Of a stretch of DNA of 64,000 bases, positions 29,214 through 40,295 are shown piece by piece. Where the stretch lies: NCBI GenBank assembly GCA_015179025.1, contig WHUX01000121.1, forward strand, positions 62,001-126,000. Reading direction: 5' to 3'. Position numbers and translations under genes: made by a program. Numbering within the stretch: position 1 is the first letter of the stretch; each line of letters opens with the position of its first letter. This stretch comes from Terfezia claveryi. Taxonomy: Eukaryota > Ascomycota > Pezizomycetes > Pezizales > Pezizaceae. The notes beneath the pieces were generated by a model, which saw nothing but the letters and a program-made list of their open reading frames with translations, was not told the origin of the DNA and ran no database searches.

Positions 29214-32066
29214 TGGGCAGGGCGGGGTTTCTGGGGGTAATGCTGGTGGAACAGGGTGACCAAGTTCTGTGCGTTTTCTAGATCTTCAGCTGGTTGCTAG
29301 GTCGTCTCCTCATCCTCCAGCCATTTGACCTTATATTACAGGCGCCGGTATCTTCTTCAGGAGTCTAGCACTTCCTCTACCTCCCATTCCTCCTCACCTT
29401 CGATAACTACAGGAGGAGGTGGGGGGTGTTCCTGGCCTGGCAGAGGGTCGCTAGCGGCAGGCTCGATCTCGGAGACATGGACAACTGGGTATCATTTGAT
29501 GTCCTTAGGGAACCTCAATCGGTAGGCGTGAGTGCCTACAGAAGCCAACACCTCGAATGGACCCAGAAAGTTGTGGTCGAGCTTGCGAGATGGCCGTTCT
29601 ATCTGGAAGTGCCAGCTGGAGGACCACACCTTGTCCCCTAGTTAATATCTAGGGGCTGGCAACCGTGATCCATTGGTATACTCCACTTGCCTAGCTTGAG
29701 TATATACCAGTTCGGCTCTTAGGGTAGAGTGCAACTCAGCAATCTCCATGGTGAACTCCTTAGCTAGGGTGTTCTCCCTAGCCTTCTGCAGGGGTGCTAG
29801 GGAGTCCACGAAATGAGGGTGCCAGCCATAATTGGCCAGAAATGAGGAGGTTTTTAGAGTCTCTGAGAAATGGTTGTTAGTGGCGAACTCACAGGTTGTC
29901 AGCAGTGAAACCCAGTTGTTTTGCTGGTAATTGACATATGCTCTCAGGTACTGCTTTATGATCACATTCATTCGCTCGGACTGACCATCTGTTTGGGGGT
30001 GATACACCGTGGAGAGGTGTACGTTGATTCCCAGAAGCTCGCAGAATACCTTCCAGAAGTCCGAGATGAATTGGGGGCCGTGGTCTGAGATGACTGACTT
30101 GAGAAGACCATGGTAGTAGAATATATAGTTGAGGTAGAGGCCAGCGAGGTCCCGAGCTGAACAGGTATTATGGCAAGGTATAACATGCCCCATTTTAGTC
30201 AATCAGCCTACTACTATAAGAATAACATTAAACCCCGAATCCTCCGGCAACCCAGTTACAAAGTCTATGGTTAGGTGTTGCCAAGGTTGGTCTAGGATCG
30301 CCAGGGGCTTCAGGGTCCCATAAGGAGCATGATGGGTAGGCTTAGCATGCTTACAAACATGGCAGTTCCGTATGTACCGCTCCACCTCCTTTCATTAGTC
30401 AAACCATGTATATTGCCTAGCTAGCAGCTCCAACATTTTAGCTACCTCAGGATGACCCACAGCTAGAGTATCATGGTATTCCTTGATCAGCTGCATCTGC
30501 AGCTCCCCTTCAGGTATACAGAGCCGATCTAGGTAGTATAGGAGGCCGTCCTGTGTGGTGCACTCGGCTAAAGAAATCTTGGTGTGACGGCACTGTCCAG
30601 ACTCCACTACAGTAATTATATCTCTAACCAGGTCATCCTCCGTATATGCCCATCATATCCGCAGAAGGAGATCTGCTTTGGGGTTCGCTTCAGCTTTAGC
30701 ATCAGCCTCAGCATCAGCATCAGCATCAGTATCAGTATCAGCCTCAGCAAGGCTATTAGCTGCCAGGTCGAGATTTTCAGGTTTCAGTACCACCTGATTT
30801 TAGTACTTCAGCCTTTCATCCCCCCCTTTAGGGAGGTCTCCTAATCTCTTCATCAGTGCGTCCGGCTTACCCCTAGCTTTTCCAAGCCGATACTTGATCT
30901 TGAAGTTGAATCGAGATAAGAACTCTGACCACCTAGCCTGCCGTCAGTTCAGCAGCTTAGTGGTAGTGAAGTACTCAAGATTCTTATAATCGGATAGCAC
31001 CTCAATGATCCCCTTGGCTGACTCCAGGTAAGGCCTCCATTTCTCAAAAGCTCGGACAATGGCTATTAATTCCTTATTATAGATCTCGTAATTACACTCT
31101 GCCAGGGAGTGCTTTTTAAAGAAATAGGCCACTGGGTGGAGGACTCCATTGACATACTGGGACAGGATTCCGACAGAGATATAGTCAGAGGCATCCATTT
31201 CCACGATACACTCGCTATCAGGATCAAAGTGGGCCAGTATGGGTGCTGAGCAGAAGGCTTCCTTGAGGTTCTAGAAGGCGGATTGGGCTTCTGGACTCTA
31301 GTGGAATCGCCAGTCTTTTTTGGTCAGGCCTGTGAGGGGGGCCACGATCTTGAAATATCCTAGAATGAACCGTCGGTAGAAGTTGGCGAATCCCAGGAAG
31401 GCCTGAACATCCTTGAGATTTGCTCGGATTTCCCATTCCTGAATGGCGGTGACTTTGGCGGAGTTCATTCTAATACTGTTCATGGTAATGATCAACCCTA
31501 GATACTTAACCTCCTGCACATGGAATTCACATTTCTCGGGCTTAAGGTACAACCTAGCTTGCTCCAGCTTCTCCAATACCTGCCGGACATGAATCTTGTG
31601 CTCTGCTAGGGTATCTGAATAAATCAAGATATCATCGAGGTAGGCCGTGCAGAACACATCCAGAAAGTCCCGTAAGGTGTCATTAATGAAGTACTGGAAG
31701 GAGGCAGGGGTGTTGGTTAGGCCAAAGGGCATAATATTGTACTCAAAGTGGCCATAACGTGTCTAGAAGGCCGTTTTCCACTCCTCCCCTTCAGTGATCC
31801 ATACCAGGTTGTACGCCCCTCGCAAGTCCAATTTGGTGAACCATTTTGCCTTGGAAAGCCTGGCTAATGTCTCCTGAATCAGAGGTAGGGGGTACCTGTT
31901 TTTGACCGTTATCTCGTTTAGGCCCTGGTAATCAACACACACCCGGAGAGAACTGTCCAATTTCTTCACGAACAGCACTGGAGTACCTGCTGGTGAGGAG
32001 CTATGGCGAATGAAGCTCTTGTTGAGGTTTTCCTCCAAGTATTTCTTCAAAGCTTCCAGCTCTAAC
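29214..32066 (-). pseudogene. GypA pol, C-terminal two thirds (RT to chromodomain), heavily decayed
   Basis: From 32066 leftwards are RT ([43 protein letters not shown] near 31640) and RNase H ([15 protein letters not shown]). An expanded linker at 30690-30755 translates as alternating Ala, Glu and Asp. Integrase fragments follow ([44 protein letters not shown] [14 protein letters not shown]) and then chromodomain remnants near 29230-29400. Stops and shifts occur throughout, many as TAG at Trp or Gln positions. At 32066 the frame is cut by the hAT insertion and resumes at 36611. Confidence 0.86.
30690..30755 (+). repeat. Trinucleotide/hexanucleotide run in the RNase H-integrase linker
   Basis: GCATCA, GTATCA and GCCTCA units repeat about ten times, encoding alternating Ala/Thr and Glu/Asp on the minus strand. 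The same linker has different repeat numbers in GypB (18500-18545), GypC (22432-22470) and GypD (50725-50790). Confidence 0.75.
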
Positions 32067-32181
32067 CAGCTTTCTCAACGGGCGGGCCAGGCCGGCCTCA
32101 AGTATAGCCGGCGCCGGCCTGGACCTAACAGACCTCTGCCGGGGCCTGGCCTGAATAATCAGGCGGGCGAGATCTTGGTCT

Positions 32182-32452
32182 GGACCGCCTGGACTGGCCT
32201 GCATGGTCTGGACCGGCCTGCATGGTCTGGACCGGCCTGCATGGTCTGGACCGGCCTGCATGGTCTGGACCAGCCTGCATGGCCTGGACCAGCCTGGACC
32301 GGCCTGGACCGCCTGGACTGGCCTGGACCGCCTGGACCGGCCTGGACTGCCTGGACCGCCTGGACCGGCCTGCATGGCCTGGACCAGCCTGGACCGGCCT
32401 GGACCGCCTGGACCGCCTGGACTGGCCTGCATGGCCTGGACCGGCCTGCATT
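32182..32452 (+). repeat. hAT left subterminal array (TGGACCGGCC / TGCATGGCC units)
   Basis: About 27 modules of 9-10 bases (TGGACCGCC, TGGACCGGCC, TGCATGGTC, TGCATGGCC) follow each other in varying order, about 115 bp from the left end. The GC content is far above the surroundings. The open frames it creates (repeated GLDRPAWPG) are by-products. Confidence 0.88.
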
Positions 32453-33128
32453 AATGCAAAGTTCACACAAGTACAATTTTGGTAAAACCCCCGAATGATA
32501 AACAATCATGACATGATACTAAGTAAACACTCTTCGATAGATTATTAAGGGAAAATAAATAAGACCGACGAATTGCAATAATGCTGCTGAGGAGAACTGA
32601 GGAGAAATCAACCACAACTACTCCGCATTCACCTTTACATTTCCAGTCACATTGGGATCGATACCCATGCCTTTAGCTTCCAATTGTTCCAACATAACTC
32701 GAACCTGTTCAGTATCCTTAAAGCCCACAAGCCCACCATCAGCACCCCAGGATTTCATGCACTCTGCAGCTTCTATTATATCTTCCTTCAATCGATTGCG
32801 CCGGTCAGTAACCATCAATCCAGTACTACTAAATACTCTTTCTACCTCTGAACTCATAGCTGGAATAGAAAGAAGAGTAAGCGCTATTATGGAAAGCTGT
32901 GGATAATCAGCTTGGTGCTGGATCCACCATAACCGAGGATTCTCAATATCAATAGTAGCTGTCGATATAAAGAGTTCTAGCTCATCTTTCTGTCATGCTC
33001 GAGGAGTACGCTTATTTTTCCAATTGTTTAAGGTTGAGTCGGCAATCGGGGTACTTGTAGAAGTGGCTATACCAGGAGAATTACTTGTAGTAGATGGTAC
33101 TCGTGACTTGAGTTGCGCTTCTTTATAG

Positions 33129-33178
33129 CTAATAGTTGTTAGGTATCTTAAATTATAAAATAAATAGGATATACATAC
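33129..33178 (-). other. 50-bp intron in hAT transposase
   Basis: On the minus strand the donor is ACTAG|GTATGT and the acceptor is CTATTAG|C. Splicing joins LLWQT to SYKEAQLKSRV in frame and removes a stop-containing AT-rich stretch. The size is normal for fungal introns. Inferred from sequence only. Confidence 0.65.
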
Positions 33179-33422
33179 CTAGTTTGCCAAAGTAAGGTCA
33201 CTTTTGATTTTGCTATTGAAATCCACTCCGGATGTTCCTCCCAATTAATTTCAAAATATTCAAACTTCATTCCAGGATGTAGTACTACCGCTGCATAAAC
33301 TGCTATATTGGAGTCCGTTAATGAATAATACTTATCAAGCTTTTGCCATGCAAGCTCAATAGAATTAATCAAATGTGGAGTTGAATTACTAGCAGTGTAG
33401 CTTTGCTTTGCATCTTCGAGAT

Positions 33423-33950
33423 TGTCACAACCGTCCTTTCCTAGCCGGGTTTGAGAGTCAGACGGGATTCCGTCCGACTCTCGTTATTGTTGATTGTAGT
33501 CTTGATTTGACACTCGAACAGGCTTGTTTGGGTGTCGTCTATGGGTGATTGTTATCTTAGCTTCCGAGATAGGAATCTTGGGAAGCTTATTCCTTCTACG
33601 GCCTTGGCCTGGAATCATGTATATATATCTTCGTCCCTCCGCCCTCTCGTTGGATCCCCATCCAACGTCTTGTATACCCAATACAGGACCTTGCTTCCCC
33701 CAGCGCTTGTGCACCTCCCTTGTGCACATCCTTGTCTCGAACAAACAACTCTGCAGTACAGCTGCCTCCCTTGACACACGCGGCAACTGCCTCCGCGTGT
33801 CTCGTGTCCCTTGCCCTCTTGCCTCTTGCCTCTTGCCTCTTGCCTCTTGCCTCTTGCCTCTTGCCTCTTGCCTCTTGCCTCTTGCCTCCTGCCTCTTGCC
33901 CTTCCCCGGCGTACCCCTTGGTCGCCTTGTCCCCCAGAGCCCTCGTTACA
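33423..33950 (+). mobile_element. Solo LTR inside the hAT transposase gene (528 bp)
   Basis: It begins TGTCACAACCG, ends CCTCGTTACA, and is flanked by a perfect GAGAT duplication (33418-33422 and 33951-33955). The sequence is a GypA/C-type LTR in the opposite (plus) orientation. No internal element remains, so it was probably left by LTR-LTR recombination. Confidence 0.92.
33816..33900 (+). repeat. 7-bp microsatellite (CTTGCCT) in the solo LTR
   Basis: About twelve uninterrupted or nearly uninterrupted CTTGCCT units occur where related LTRs have only one or two. The expansion explains the longer LTR and creates a spurious RQEARGK-repeat frame on the minus strand. Confidence 0.88.
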
Positions 33951-35704
33951 GAGATAGTCAAGTAAGTAGTCCATAGTTGGTAGCAAATCATATAAAGCAC
34001 CATTACCACGATGCCCTTCTAGCTCTAAAGTACACCGATGGAAGGGTTCAAGAAGAGTTATAATATCTTGAAGCTCTTTCCAATCCTCTAGATCTAGCTG
34101 ATCTTGATTAAGTCCATCTCGCATATGCCTAGTAATGAAGACTTCAAATCTATTCCGTAATTGTAGAGCTCTCTTTAAAGCCTTAAAATCACTATTCCAT
34201 CTCGTGAGATTTGCAGCAATAGGTTGAAATGCCTTTTCTTCAGGTTGTGCTTCTTGAGAAATTTGTGCAAACTCTTCTCGCCGTTGTGGTGTCCAACAAA
34301 TATAGGTGATAACATTCCGAAGTTTTCCGTAAGGTCCCCGCTTGTGCCATAAGATTGCAACATTCTCAATATCTTCTGAATCCTCCTCGTCTTCTCCTAC
34401 AAACTCATATCCATAAAGAAATGCCTTAACAACCAAATTAATGACATGACCAATACATCTTAACCTACTTTCCTTTGCATCAAAATCAATATTAAGTTCC
34501 TTTAACTTAATTGAAAGAAAAGACAATGCGGTATCATTATTTGTTGCATTATCCAACATAAAATAACCAATCTTCATAGTAAGAGAATATTCTTCTAGAA
34601 CTGCCAGTATAATTTGGCTTTGATTTTCTCCTGTATGAGCTCCATGAATACGGCGAAGTCCTAATAATGCACGACATGCTTTTTCTTCCAAGTTTATCCA
34701 ATGCGCAACAATTCCAAGAAAGGCTAAATGATTAGGAGATGACCATAAATCAAATGTGAAATGAATAGTATATGGAGATTCTAATAGTAGGATCAATGCC
34801 TGTTTTTGTTCTTGGTATAATTGTATAGTCCATGTACGGACTGTATTACCTGAACATGGAAGAGACTTTGGAATAGCTGTATAGGAAGCAGAAACAGCAG
34901 TAAGATAATTAAGTAAAAGACAAAAACTAGGCTGCTTAACTTGATTAAAAGAAACATGACAACATACAATCCATTGTACTAGTAATTGCTTAAGAACATC
35001 ACTATTAAATTGGATCTTGGGAAGACTATTTCCAAAAGCTTGCCGAATAATACTGTTGCTAGAGTCAAGTCCTATATGTCCTTGTTCTGTAAGACGATGG
35101 GTTTTTAAATGCTCAATTGGATGCTTTGTAGAGCCAGTGGCATACTGCTTAGGACTATATCGACATAAAGAGCATCGCCAAAATAGTTTCCCATTTTGAT
35201 TAACTTGGGTACCATACTGCCATATCCAAGATCGACGTTGTAAATTCCGAGTATACCATGTAGTATGTGAACCAGAAGTAGACGGTGTAAGAGTTGAATG
35301 GTCTGATGAACCTGAGATTGTACCTTGTAGTGATAAAGGAGGTCGAACTGTCATTATATCATCATATTTCATATTGGATGCATCTTGGGACTGCGATGAG
35401 CCTATTGGGGATATATCACTTTCGTCAATATTATCGAACAAACAGTCCATCTCACTTGAGGTAATATTGTCCATATCAGTGTAGTAGGGCAGTCTCGTAG
35501 TGGGGTATACAAGAGTCGGAACTAAAGTAGAAATGTTAGCAGCTACCTGGAACTGAATGGTGGATTATATATAATATATACCGTTGAATGTAGTGAGGGT
35601 ATTATGATGAACTATATCTATATCTGGCCGGAAATATGTGCCTTTATATAGATAAATTGCCTATTGCAGTATGCTCGATATTGGAGGGTTGTCACCGACT
35701 TTAC

Positions 35705-36480
35705 AGCCTGCATAGTCTGGACCGGCCTGCATGGTCTGGACCGGCCTGCATGGCCTGGACTGGCCTGCATGGCCTGGACCGCCTGGACCGGCCTGCATGG
35801 CCTGGACCGGCCTGGACCGGCCTGGACCGCCTGGACTGGTGTGACGGCGTAGGCTATGGCATAGACAATTGGCTATAAACGTGACTCTAAAGAGTGCACG
35901 CAATGGCCAAACTATACCACACTAGTGTGGTATAGTTTCAAGTGACAATATGTATTGTTGTGGGTTTGGTAGACAATAGTATAGACGTAGACTATGGACA
36001 AAAGGCAACTTGTATAAAAGACTCGATATACAAGACATTGCGTGAAGAGCAAGAACAAAGAATACAACTATAGCCTCATATATATACAGCTGTTCGCTCT
36101 ATGATATCATCACACATATAAGGAAGATTACGCGTGTGATACTCAACATCTTGTCAATCTGAGACTCGGACTAAACCCTGTCTGACTCCAAAGTGCAATA
36201 ACCATTGCTTGTGATCGCAGGTGATAATCCGTGACAGAATCCATGACAAAGTCTGTAACAAAGTCCATGACAAAGTTCCATGACATAGCCCGTGACAACT
36301 GGCCTGGACCGCCTGGACCGGCCTGGACCGCCTGGACCGGCCTGGACCGCCTGGACCGCCTGGACCGGCCTGTATGGCCTGGACCAGCCTGGACCGGCCT
36401 GGACCGCCTGGACTGCCTGGACCGGCCTGTATGGCCTGCCTGGCCTGCATGGCCTGGACTGGCCTGCGTGGCCTAGAGGT
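35705..36480 (+). repeat. hAT right subterminal array, split by a solo LTR
   Basis: The parts 35705-35839 and 36303-36480 contain the same TGGACCGGCC/TGCATGGCC modules as the left array, in the same strand orientation rather than inverted. They were contiguous before the 35840-36297 insertion. The array ends about 120 bp from the right end of the transposon. Confidence 0.85.
35840..36297. mobile_element. Solo LTR or small LTR-like insertion in the hAT array (458 bp)
   Basis: It starts TGTGACGGCG and ends CCCGTGACA. It is flanked by ACTGG at 35835-35839 and 36298-36302. It is not related to the GypA-D LTRs over most of its length. A perfect 28-bp palindrome (ACTATACCACACTAG and complement) lies at about 35911-35938. 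A segment near 35880 (CGTGACTCTAAAGAGTGCAC) resembles 9448-9467 inside the nested TA-flanked element. Confidence 0.75.
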
Positions 36481-36610
36481 CGGCCCAGACCACGAGATAC
36501 TCCACCGGGGGCGGTCCAGGCTGTTTCAGGCCAGCACGGACCTCGGCCGGCTGGCCAGGCCTCCGGCGGCCTGTAGGACGGCCTGGCCCGTTGCGACCAC
36601 TGGCTCTAAC

Positions 36611-37542
36611 CGGGACATTCTATAGAGGAGCCCATAGGGGGGGGTCTTACCCTCTATCAGCGGAATAGTATGGTTATATGGCCGGTAGGGTGCGAGCTTT
36701 TTTGCGGCCTTCTCTGAGAACAGGTCGATGAATTCATGATATTCATCTGGGACCATGGACTTCCACTCCTCTTTAGACCTCATCTTGTTAATCTCCAGGT
36801 TTACCTCATATATGGACAGGGTGTGAGCCTTCAGCTTGTGTCTCCTAGTGAGGTAAGCAAAAGCCCCTACTCCGATAAAGCTAACATTCAGAGGTTTTGG
36901 AGGCGGTACAATAGGGGGAATTGGGGGAATTAGGGAAACAGGGGGATTGGCATCGATGTGTACATGCCGAGGTACCACCTGGGTCGGGTGGATTATTGGG
37001 AGTGGCAAGGTACATAGCCCAATAATGGTAGCCTTTGGATTTCTGCAGTGTTTTTGGTAATACTGGCTATTAAACTGCAGGGTGTACGAGCCAAAGCTGA
37101 TTGATATATCGTGTATTTTGAGCCAGGGGATTCTGAGGACAATTGGATATTTTAGCTTAGTGATGAACATGGGGAGGTTGGCCTCGGAGTGATCCCCCAC
37201 TAGGGCGGACAAGCATGCAATATCGGTGATATCTCCAGAGGAGATGAGTTGACCATTAATGACATCCAAGACACGAGGGGTTTTGAGCTTAGATGTAGGT
37301 ATAGAGAATTTACTGACAAAGGCTTGGTCAATGAATGCAATTCCTAAAGCTCCGTAATCTATAAGTACTAATGTATTGATTATTCTATCATTGATTCTGA
37401 GGGAGATAGATACAACAAAATGCTCGCTAAACAAGCGAGATTCGTCAATAGCGGAAAAAACAAAAAATGCAGACAAAGACAAATGGCCTGGGGCAGGTCC
37501 CTTGCTAGTGTCAGTAACTAGGCAAGGGATAGGGCTTTTCCC
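36611..37542 (-). pseudogene. GypA protease, linker and start of RT
   Basis: From 37542 leftwards the -1 frame gives a retropepsin-like domain whose active site now reads DYGALG instead of DCGASG. DVINGQLISSGDI and YPIVLRIPWLKIHDISISFG follow, then a short proline run and [20 protein letters not shown]. The frame stays open for 318 codons before it hits the hAT edge, so this part is better kept than the rest of GypA. The substituted active-site residues suggest a non-functional protease. Confidence 0.84.
37497..37542 (-). promoter_or_regulatory. GypA -1 frameshift signal, one stem pair lost
   Basis: GGGAAAA is at 37536-37542 on the minus strand and the hairpin at 37497-37530. The first stem base is A instead of G, so the outer stem loses one pair. 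Otherwise stems, bulge and loop equal those of GypB and GypC. The gag TAG is at 37518-37520. Confidence 0.75.
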
Positions 37543-38687
37543 GACTTGTCAACCTCCTCAATCCTAGATTCGGAGGTGGCGTGGATAGCCATCGAGTGGT
37601 TTTTTCGAAGGGGGCATGCCGCGATAAAATGGTCCCCTTTTCCGCATGCTATGCACAGCCTATTCATTCAGTGACGTTCCCTCTCTTTTTGTATCAGGCA
37701 GGGCCTTCCTGATGATAAATCCATGGGGGTGGGCCCTCCTGCCACTAATGATAGGTATGCTGGTTGATTGGCGGGGGCAGGGGCCTGAGCTGCTTTGGTG
37801 GTATAGTGTTGCTAGGGTGGTAGGAGACGGGGTGCTGGCCTAAACAGGAGGTGGTTACAGAGCTGGGACATCCACTGTTCTACTCGGGAAGCCTAGTCAA
37901 TTAATTCGTCAAGGGTTTTGGCTTCCGAGAGGCTGACTATGGCCTACTGGATTTCATCATTTAGCCCTTCTTGGAATTGCTCCAGTTTGGACTGGTCATT
38001 CCATCAGACCTCCGCCGCCAGTCTTGAGAATTCTACCACATAAGTGGACAGATTAGTGTTTTTCTACCTGAGGGCTCGGAGTGCCCTACTGGCAGTGCCA
38101 ACAGTATTGGGGTCTCCGAACGCCCTATCCAGGATTGTGAAAAGGGCCAAGATATCGTTGAGTTTGATCCCAGTTTCAAGGATGTATAGCTGGATCTAGT
38201 CACAAGCTTTCCTCTCTAGCAAGGTGAAAACATATGCCAGTCAATGTTGTTTTGACGGGAACTTGGCAGAGTCCCCGTTTAGCTTAAGGTTGACTGTATT
38301 CTTCCAGGCTCGTAGACGAACCTGGTTTCCATTAAACTCGGAGGGAGTCGGAATGCTTTCGGTCTTGTTGCTACTGGCTGCTGTTGGTATTGCGAGGTTC
38401 CCTAAAGCGTGGCTGAGGTTTTGGACCGTGGTCCGTTCATTGGCCAGGGCAAGGTTCATATGGTCGAGATCTATCTGGAGGACCGTGATCTCTTTGTCGG
38501 CGGATCTCAGCTTTCATTCAGCTACAGCCAGGCTGTTGCTAAGTTCGGTCCCGATAGCATCTATGGCCTCGAAGACATCAATGATTTCTCGATGATAGGC
38601 ATTCAATTCGTTTGGGCCTGAGGGTATAGGGGAGTTTCTCCAGGTCTGGAACCTGACGGCAGGTGGTGGGAGAGCTGCTCTTGACAT
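37518..38687 (-). pseudogene. GypA gag with CCHC knuckle, many stops
   Basis: The start is the ATG at 38685-38687 (MSRAALPPPAVRFQTW). It aligns with GypC Gag throughout: EITVLQIDLDHMNLALANER, RLRAWKNTVNLKLNGDS, LDRAFGDPN and the knuckle CIACGKGDHFIAACP. At least eight nonsense codons interrupt it, most as TAG/TAA/TGA where GypC has Gln, Trp or Arg. Confidence 0.84.
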
Positions 38688-38712
38688 AACTGCGTACCAG
38701 TTGGTCCAAAGG

Positions 38713-38723
38713 ATCCAACGTAG
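38713..38723 (-). promoter_or_regulatory. GypA primer-binding site, candidate self-priming type
   Basis: ACGTTGGAT on the minus strand is two bases from the 5' LTR. The complement lies in the LTR at about 39017-39025, with TATATATA near 39058. Confidence 0.63.
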
Positions 38724-39221
38724 TGTAACGACGGCTCTGGGGGCAAGGCGACCAAGGGGTACACCGGGGCAAGGGCAAGGCTAGGATAACACACACGTAG
38801 GAACGCTACGTGTGTGACCAGGGGGAGGCTGAGACGGGAGGCCAAGGCAAGAGGCAAGAGAGGCAGAGGGCAAGGGACACGAGACACGCGGAAGCAGTTG
38901 CCGCGTGTGTCAAGAGAGGCAGCTGTGCTGCAGAGTTGTTTGTACGAGACAAGGATGTGCACAAGGGAGGTGCACAAGCGCTGGGAGAAGCAAGGTCCTG
39001 TATTGGGTATACAAGACGTTGGATGGGGATCCAACGAGAGGGCGGAGAGAGCAAGCTATATATACAGGCTTCCTTCCTGGCCAAGGCCACCGGAAGGAAT
39101 AAGGTTCCCGTGACCCCTTATCTCGGGAACAGAGATAACAACGATATCAATCAACAATAACGAGAGTCGGACGGAATCCCGTCTGACTCTCAAACCCGGC
39201 TAGGAAAGGACGGTTGTGACA
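38724..39221 (-). repeat. GypA 5' LTR (498 bp)
   Basis: It starts TGTAACGACGGCTCTGG and ends CGGTTGTGACA, followed by TAGGT. It includes the CACACGTAGGAACGCTACGTGTG inverted repeat near 38790 as two 9-bp arms around 5 bases. It matches the two pieces of the 3' LTR in total length. Confidence 0.92.
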
Positions 39222-39411
39222 TAGGTCTCTTCATCTCCAATATATTGATGGAGTCCTGCAAGTACCAGGATCTTCTCTAATATCTTAAACCACTCATACC
39301 TTGCTTGTTTTAGCCCACATAGAACTTTGTTAAGCTTCTAGTATTCAGTCTCTCTATTTTTATTTATATTCAAAATATAGATATTATGATGTAAAAGAGC
39401 CTACAAGTAGG
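39222..39411 (-). pseudogene. Ty1/copia RT, middle fragment
   Basis: On the minus strand NKVLCGLKQARYEWFKILEK matches the copia block 'ALYGLKQAPRLWY'. VLAGLHQY follows. The fragment is bordered by the TAGGT duplication of GypA on the left and the GTAGG duplication of the non-autonomous LTR element on the right. It joins 15543-16086 and 41149-43200 into one RT order. Confidence 0.75.
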
Positions 39412-39710
39412 TGTTAGGGGTGAGCTAGTGATAACGGTGATATCTCTCGGTATATCGGTATTTGGGGCCTACAAGGGCACAATTACTAGGCTCGGGCCTA
39501 ACTGGGCTAAAGGTGCGAAGCATATAGCGAAGAATATAGACTGATTCATTCGATAAAGTAAAGTAACCCAGCGATACAAGACTTCGCTCGAGTCTTAGAG
39601 AGCAATAACTAGATACAAGAATTGGGCATATATATAGGACAGCGGGGTTGACTTCAGGCCACCCACCATCGGGTGGTGCCGGCCCGGTCTGCATAATCTC
39701 AGCCGTAACA
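39412..39710 (-). repeat. 3' LTR of the non-autonomous element (299 bp)
   Basis: It starts TGTTAGGGGTGAGC and ends CTCAGCCGTAACA. It is nearly identical to 40845-41143, so the insertion is fairly young compared with its copia host. Confidence 0.9.
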
Positions 39711-40295
39711 GTACTCCCCCTCTGCTAGAGGACGTCCCGACCGACCAACTTCACCAACCCTTATTCGCAACGTAATTGCGCGCTCACGCTTTAAAGTTTT
39801 CACCCTACTCCATGCGGAGGTAGGAACCCCAACGGTATTGCATATCTCTTTGCTCAAGTATGTTGGTCTTTCAGCCTAACCGGAACATAGACGCCTCAAC
39901 TGTATTGCGTATCAGGTGCTCACGTATTGTTGGTCTTAACCCTATGTCCGCTCTTAAGCATCTTTGGACATGGGCCCCTCAACGATATTGCGACTCTGGT
40001 GGCACGGCTACCTATAGGGTAGGGTAGTTCAGAAGGACGGGGGTATTCTCTCAAACTCAGTGGCGTCATGCCAGAACATAAACATCAGACCGGGTATCTC
40101 AACATGAGGTGCCTCATACATATGGATCGTAGATCCGGAATATCTCATAGGGGGGGGGTATTCCCACATGCCATTGCCATTAAAAACCTCTTCGCGGCAA
40201 AACCCTATGGGAAAAAGCCAACGTTACAGGAAAAGGTTCAATGCATGCTTTCCCAGCTATCCAACCCGACTTGCCAGTGCAAGGGGGGGGGTCGT

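Larger units (their letters stand above)
32618..35474 (-). pseudogene. hAT transposase, interrupted by a solo LTR and a TGA
   Basis: The likely start is the ATG at 35472-35474 (MDNITSSEMDCLF). A BED-like zinc finger comes first (CSLCRYSPKQYATG, H..H near 35160-35090). The RNase H-like core includes FTFDLWSSPNHLAFLGIVAH and CIGHVINLVVKAFLYG. The coding sequence is cut at 33950 by a solo LTR and continues at 33417 (AWQKLDKYYSLTDSN, VVLHPGMKFEYF). A 50-bp intron is likely at 33129-33178. The C-terminal dimerisation domain is LSIPAMSSEVERVFSSTG and RRNRLKEDI. A TGA at 32993-32995 is a second lesion. The enzyme would cut and paste hAT ends, but this copy is dead. Confidence 0.86.
32067..36602 (-). 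mobile_element. hAT DNA transposon inserted in GypA pol
   Basis: The 8-bp duplication GCTCTAAC at 32059-32066 and 36603-36610 flanks ends that begin CAGCTTTCTCAACGGGC and, reversed, CAGTGGTCGCAACGGGC. CAG ends and 8-bp duplications are typical of hAT. The transposase is on the minus strand. GC-rich repeat arrays lie near both ends. Two solo LTRs were added later, and without them the element would be 3540 bp. Removing the hAT rejoins the RT frame of GypA. Confidence 0.92.
16087..39221 (-). mobile_element. GypA: Ty3/gypsy chromovirus, host of GypB and of the hAT element
   Basis: The element is bounded by TAGGT at 16082-16086 and 39222-39226. Its 5' LTR is 38724-39221 (498 bp). Its 3' LTR is split into 16087-16374 and 28817-29026 (288+210 = 498 bp) by GypB. 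The internal region is split by a hAT transposon at 32067-36602. Without these insertions it would be 6149 bp. All frames carry numerous stops, more than in GypB or GypC, in line with its greater age. It interrupts a copia RT. Confidence 0.9.

Noticed and set aside
32125..32505. Long open frames on both strands rich in GLDRPAWPG or AGPGGPGRSR repeats (also near 35660-36450)
   Set aside because: They are translations of the GC-rich hAT subterminal modules. Every frame is open because the repeat lacks stop triplets, and there is no independent coding signal.
33615..34009. Continuation of the hAT transposase frame into an RQEARGK repeat tail
   Set aside because: This is read-through into the solo LTR microsatellite. 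The true C-terminus resumes at 33417 on the far side of the insertion.
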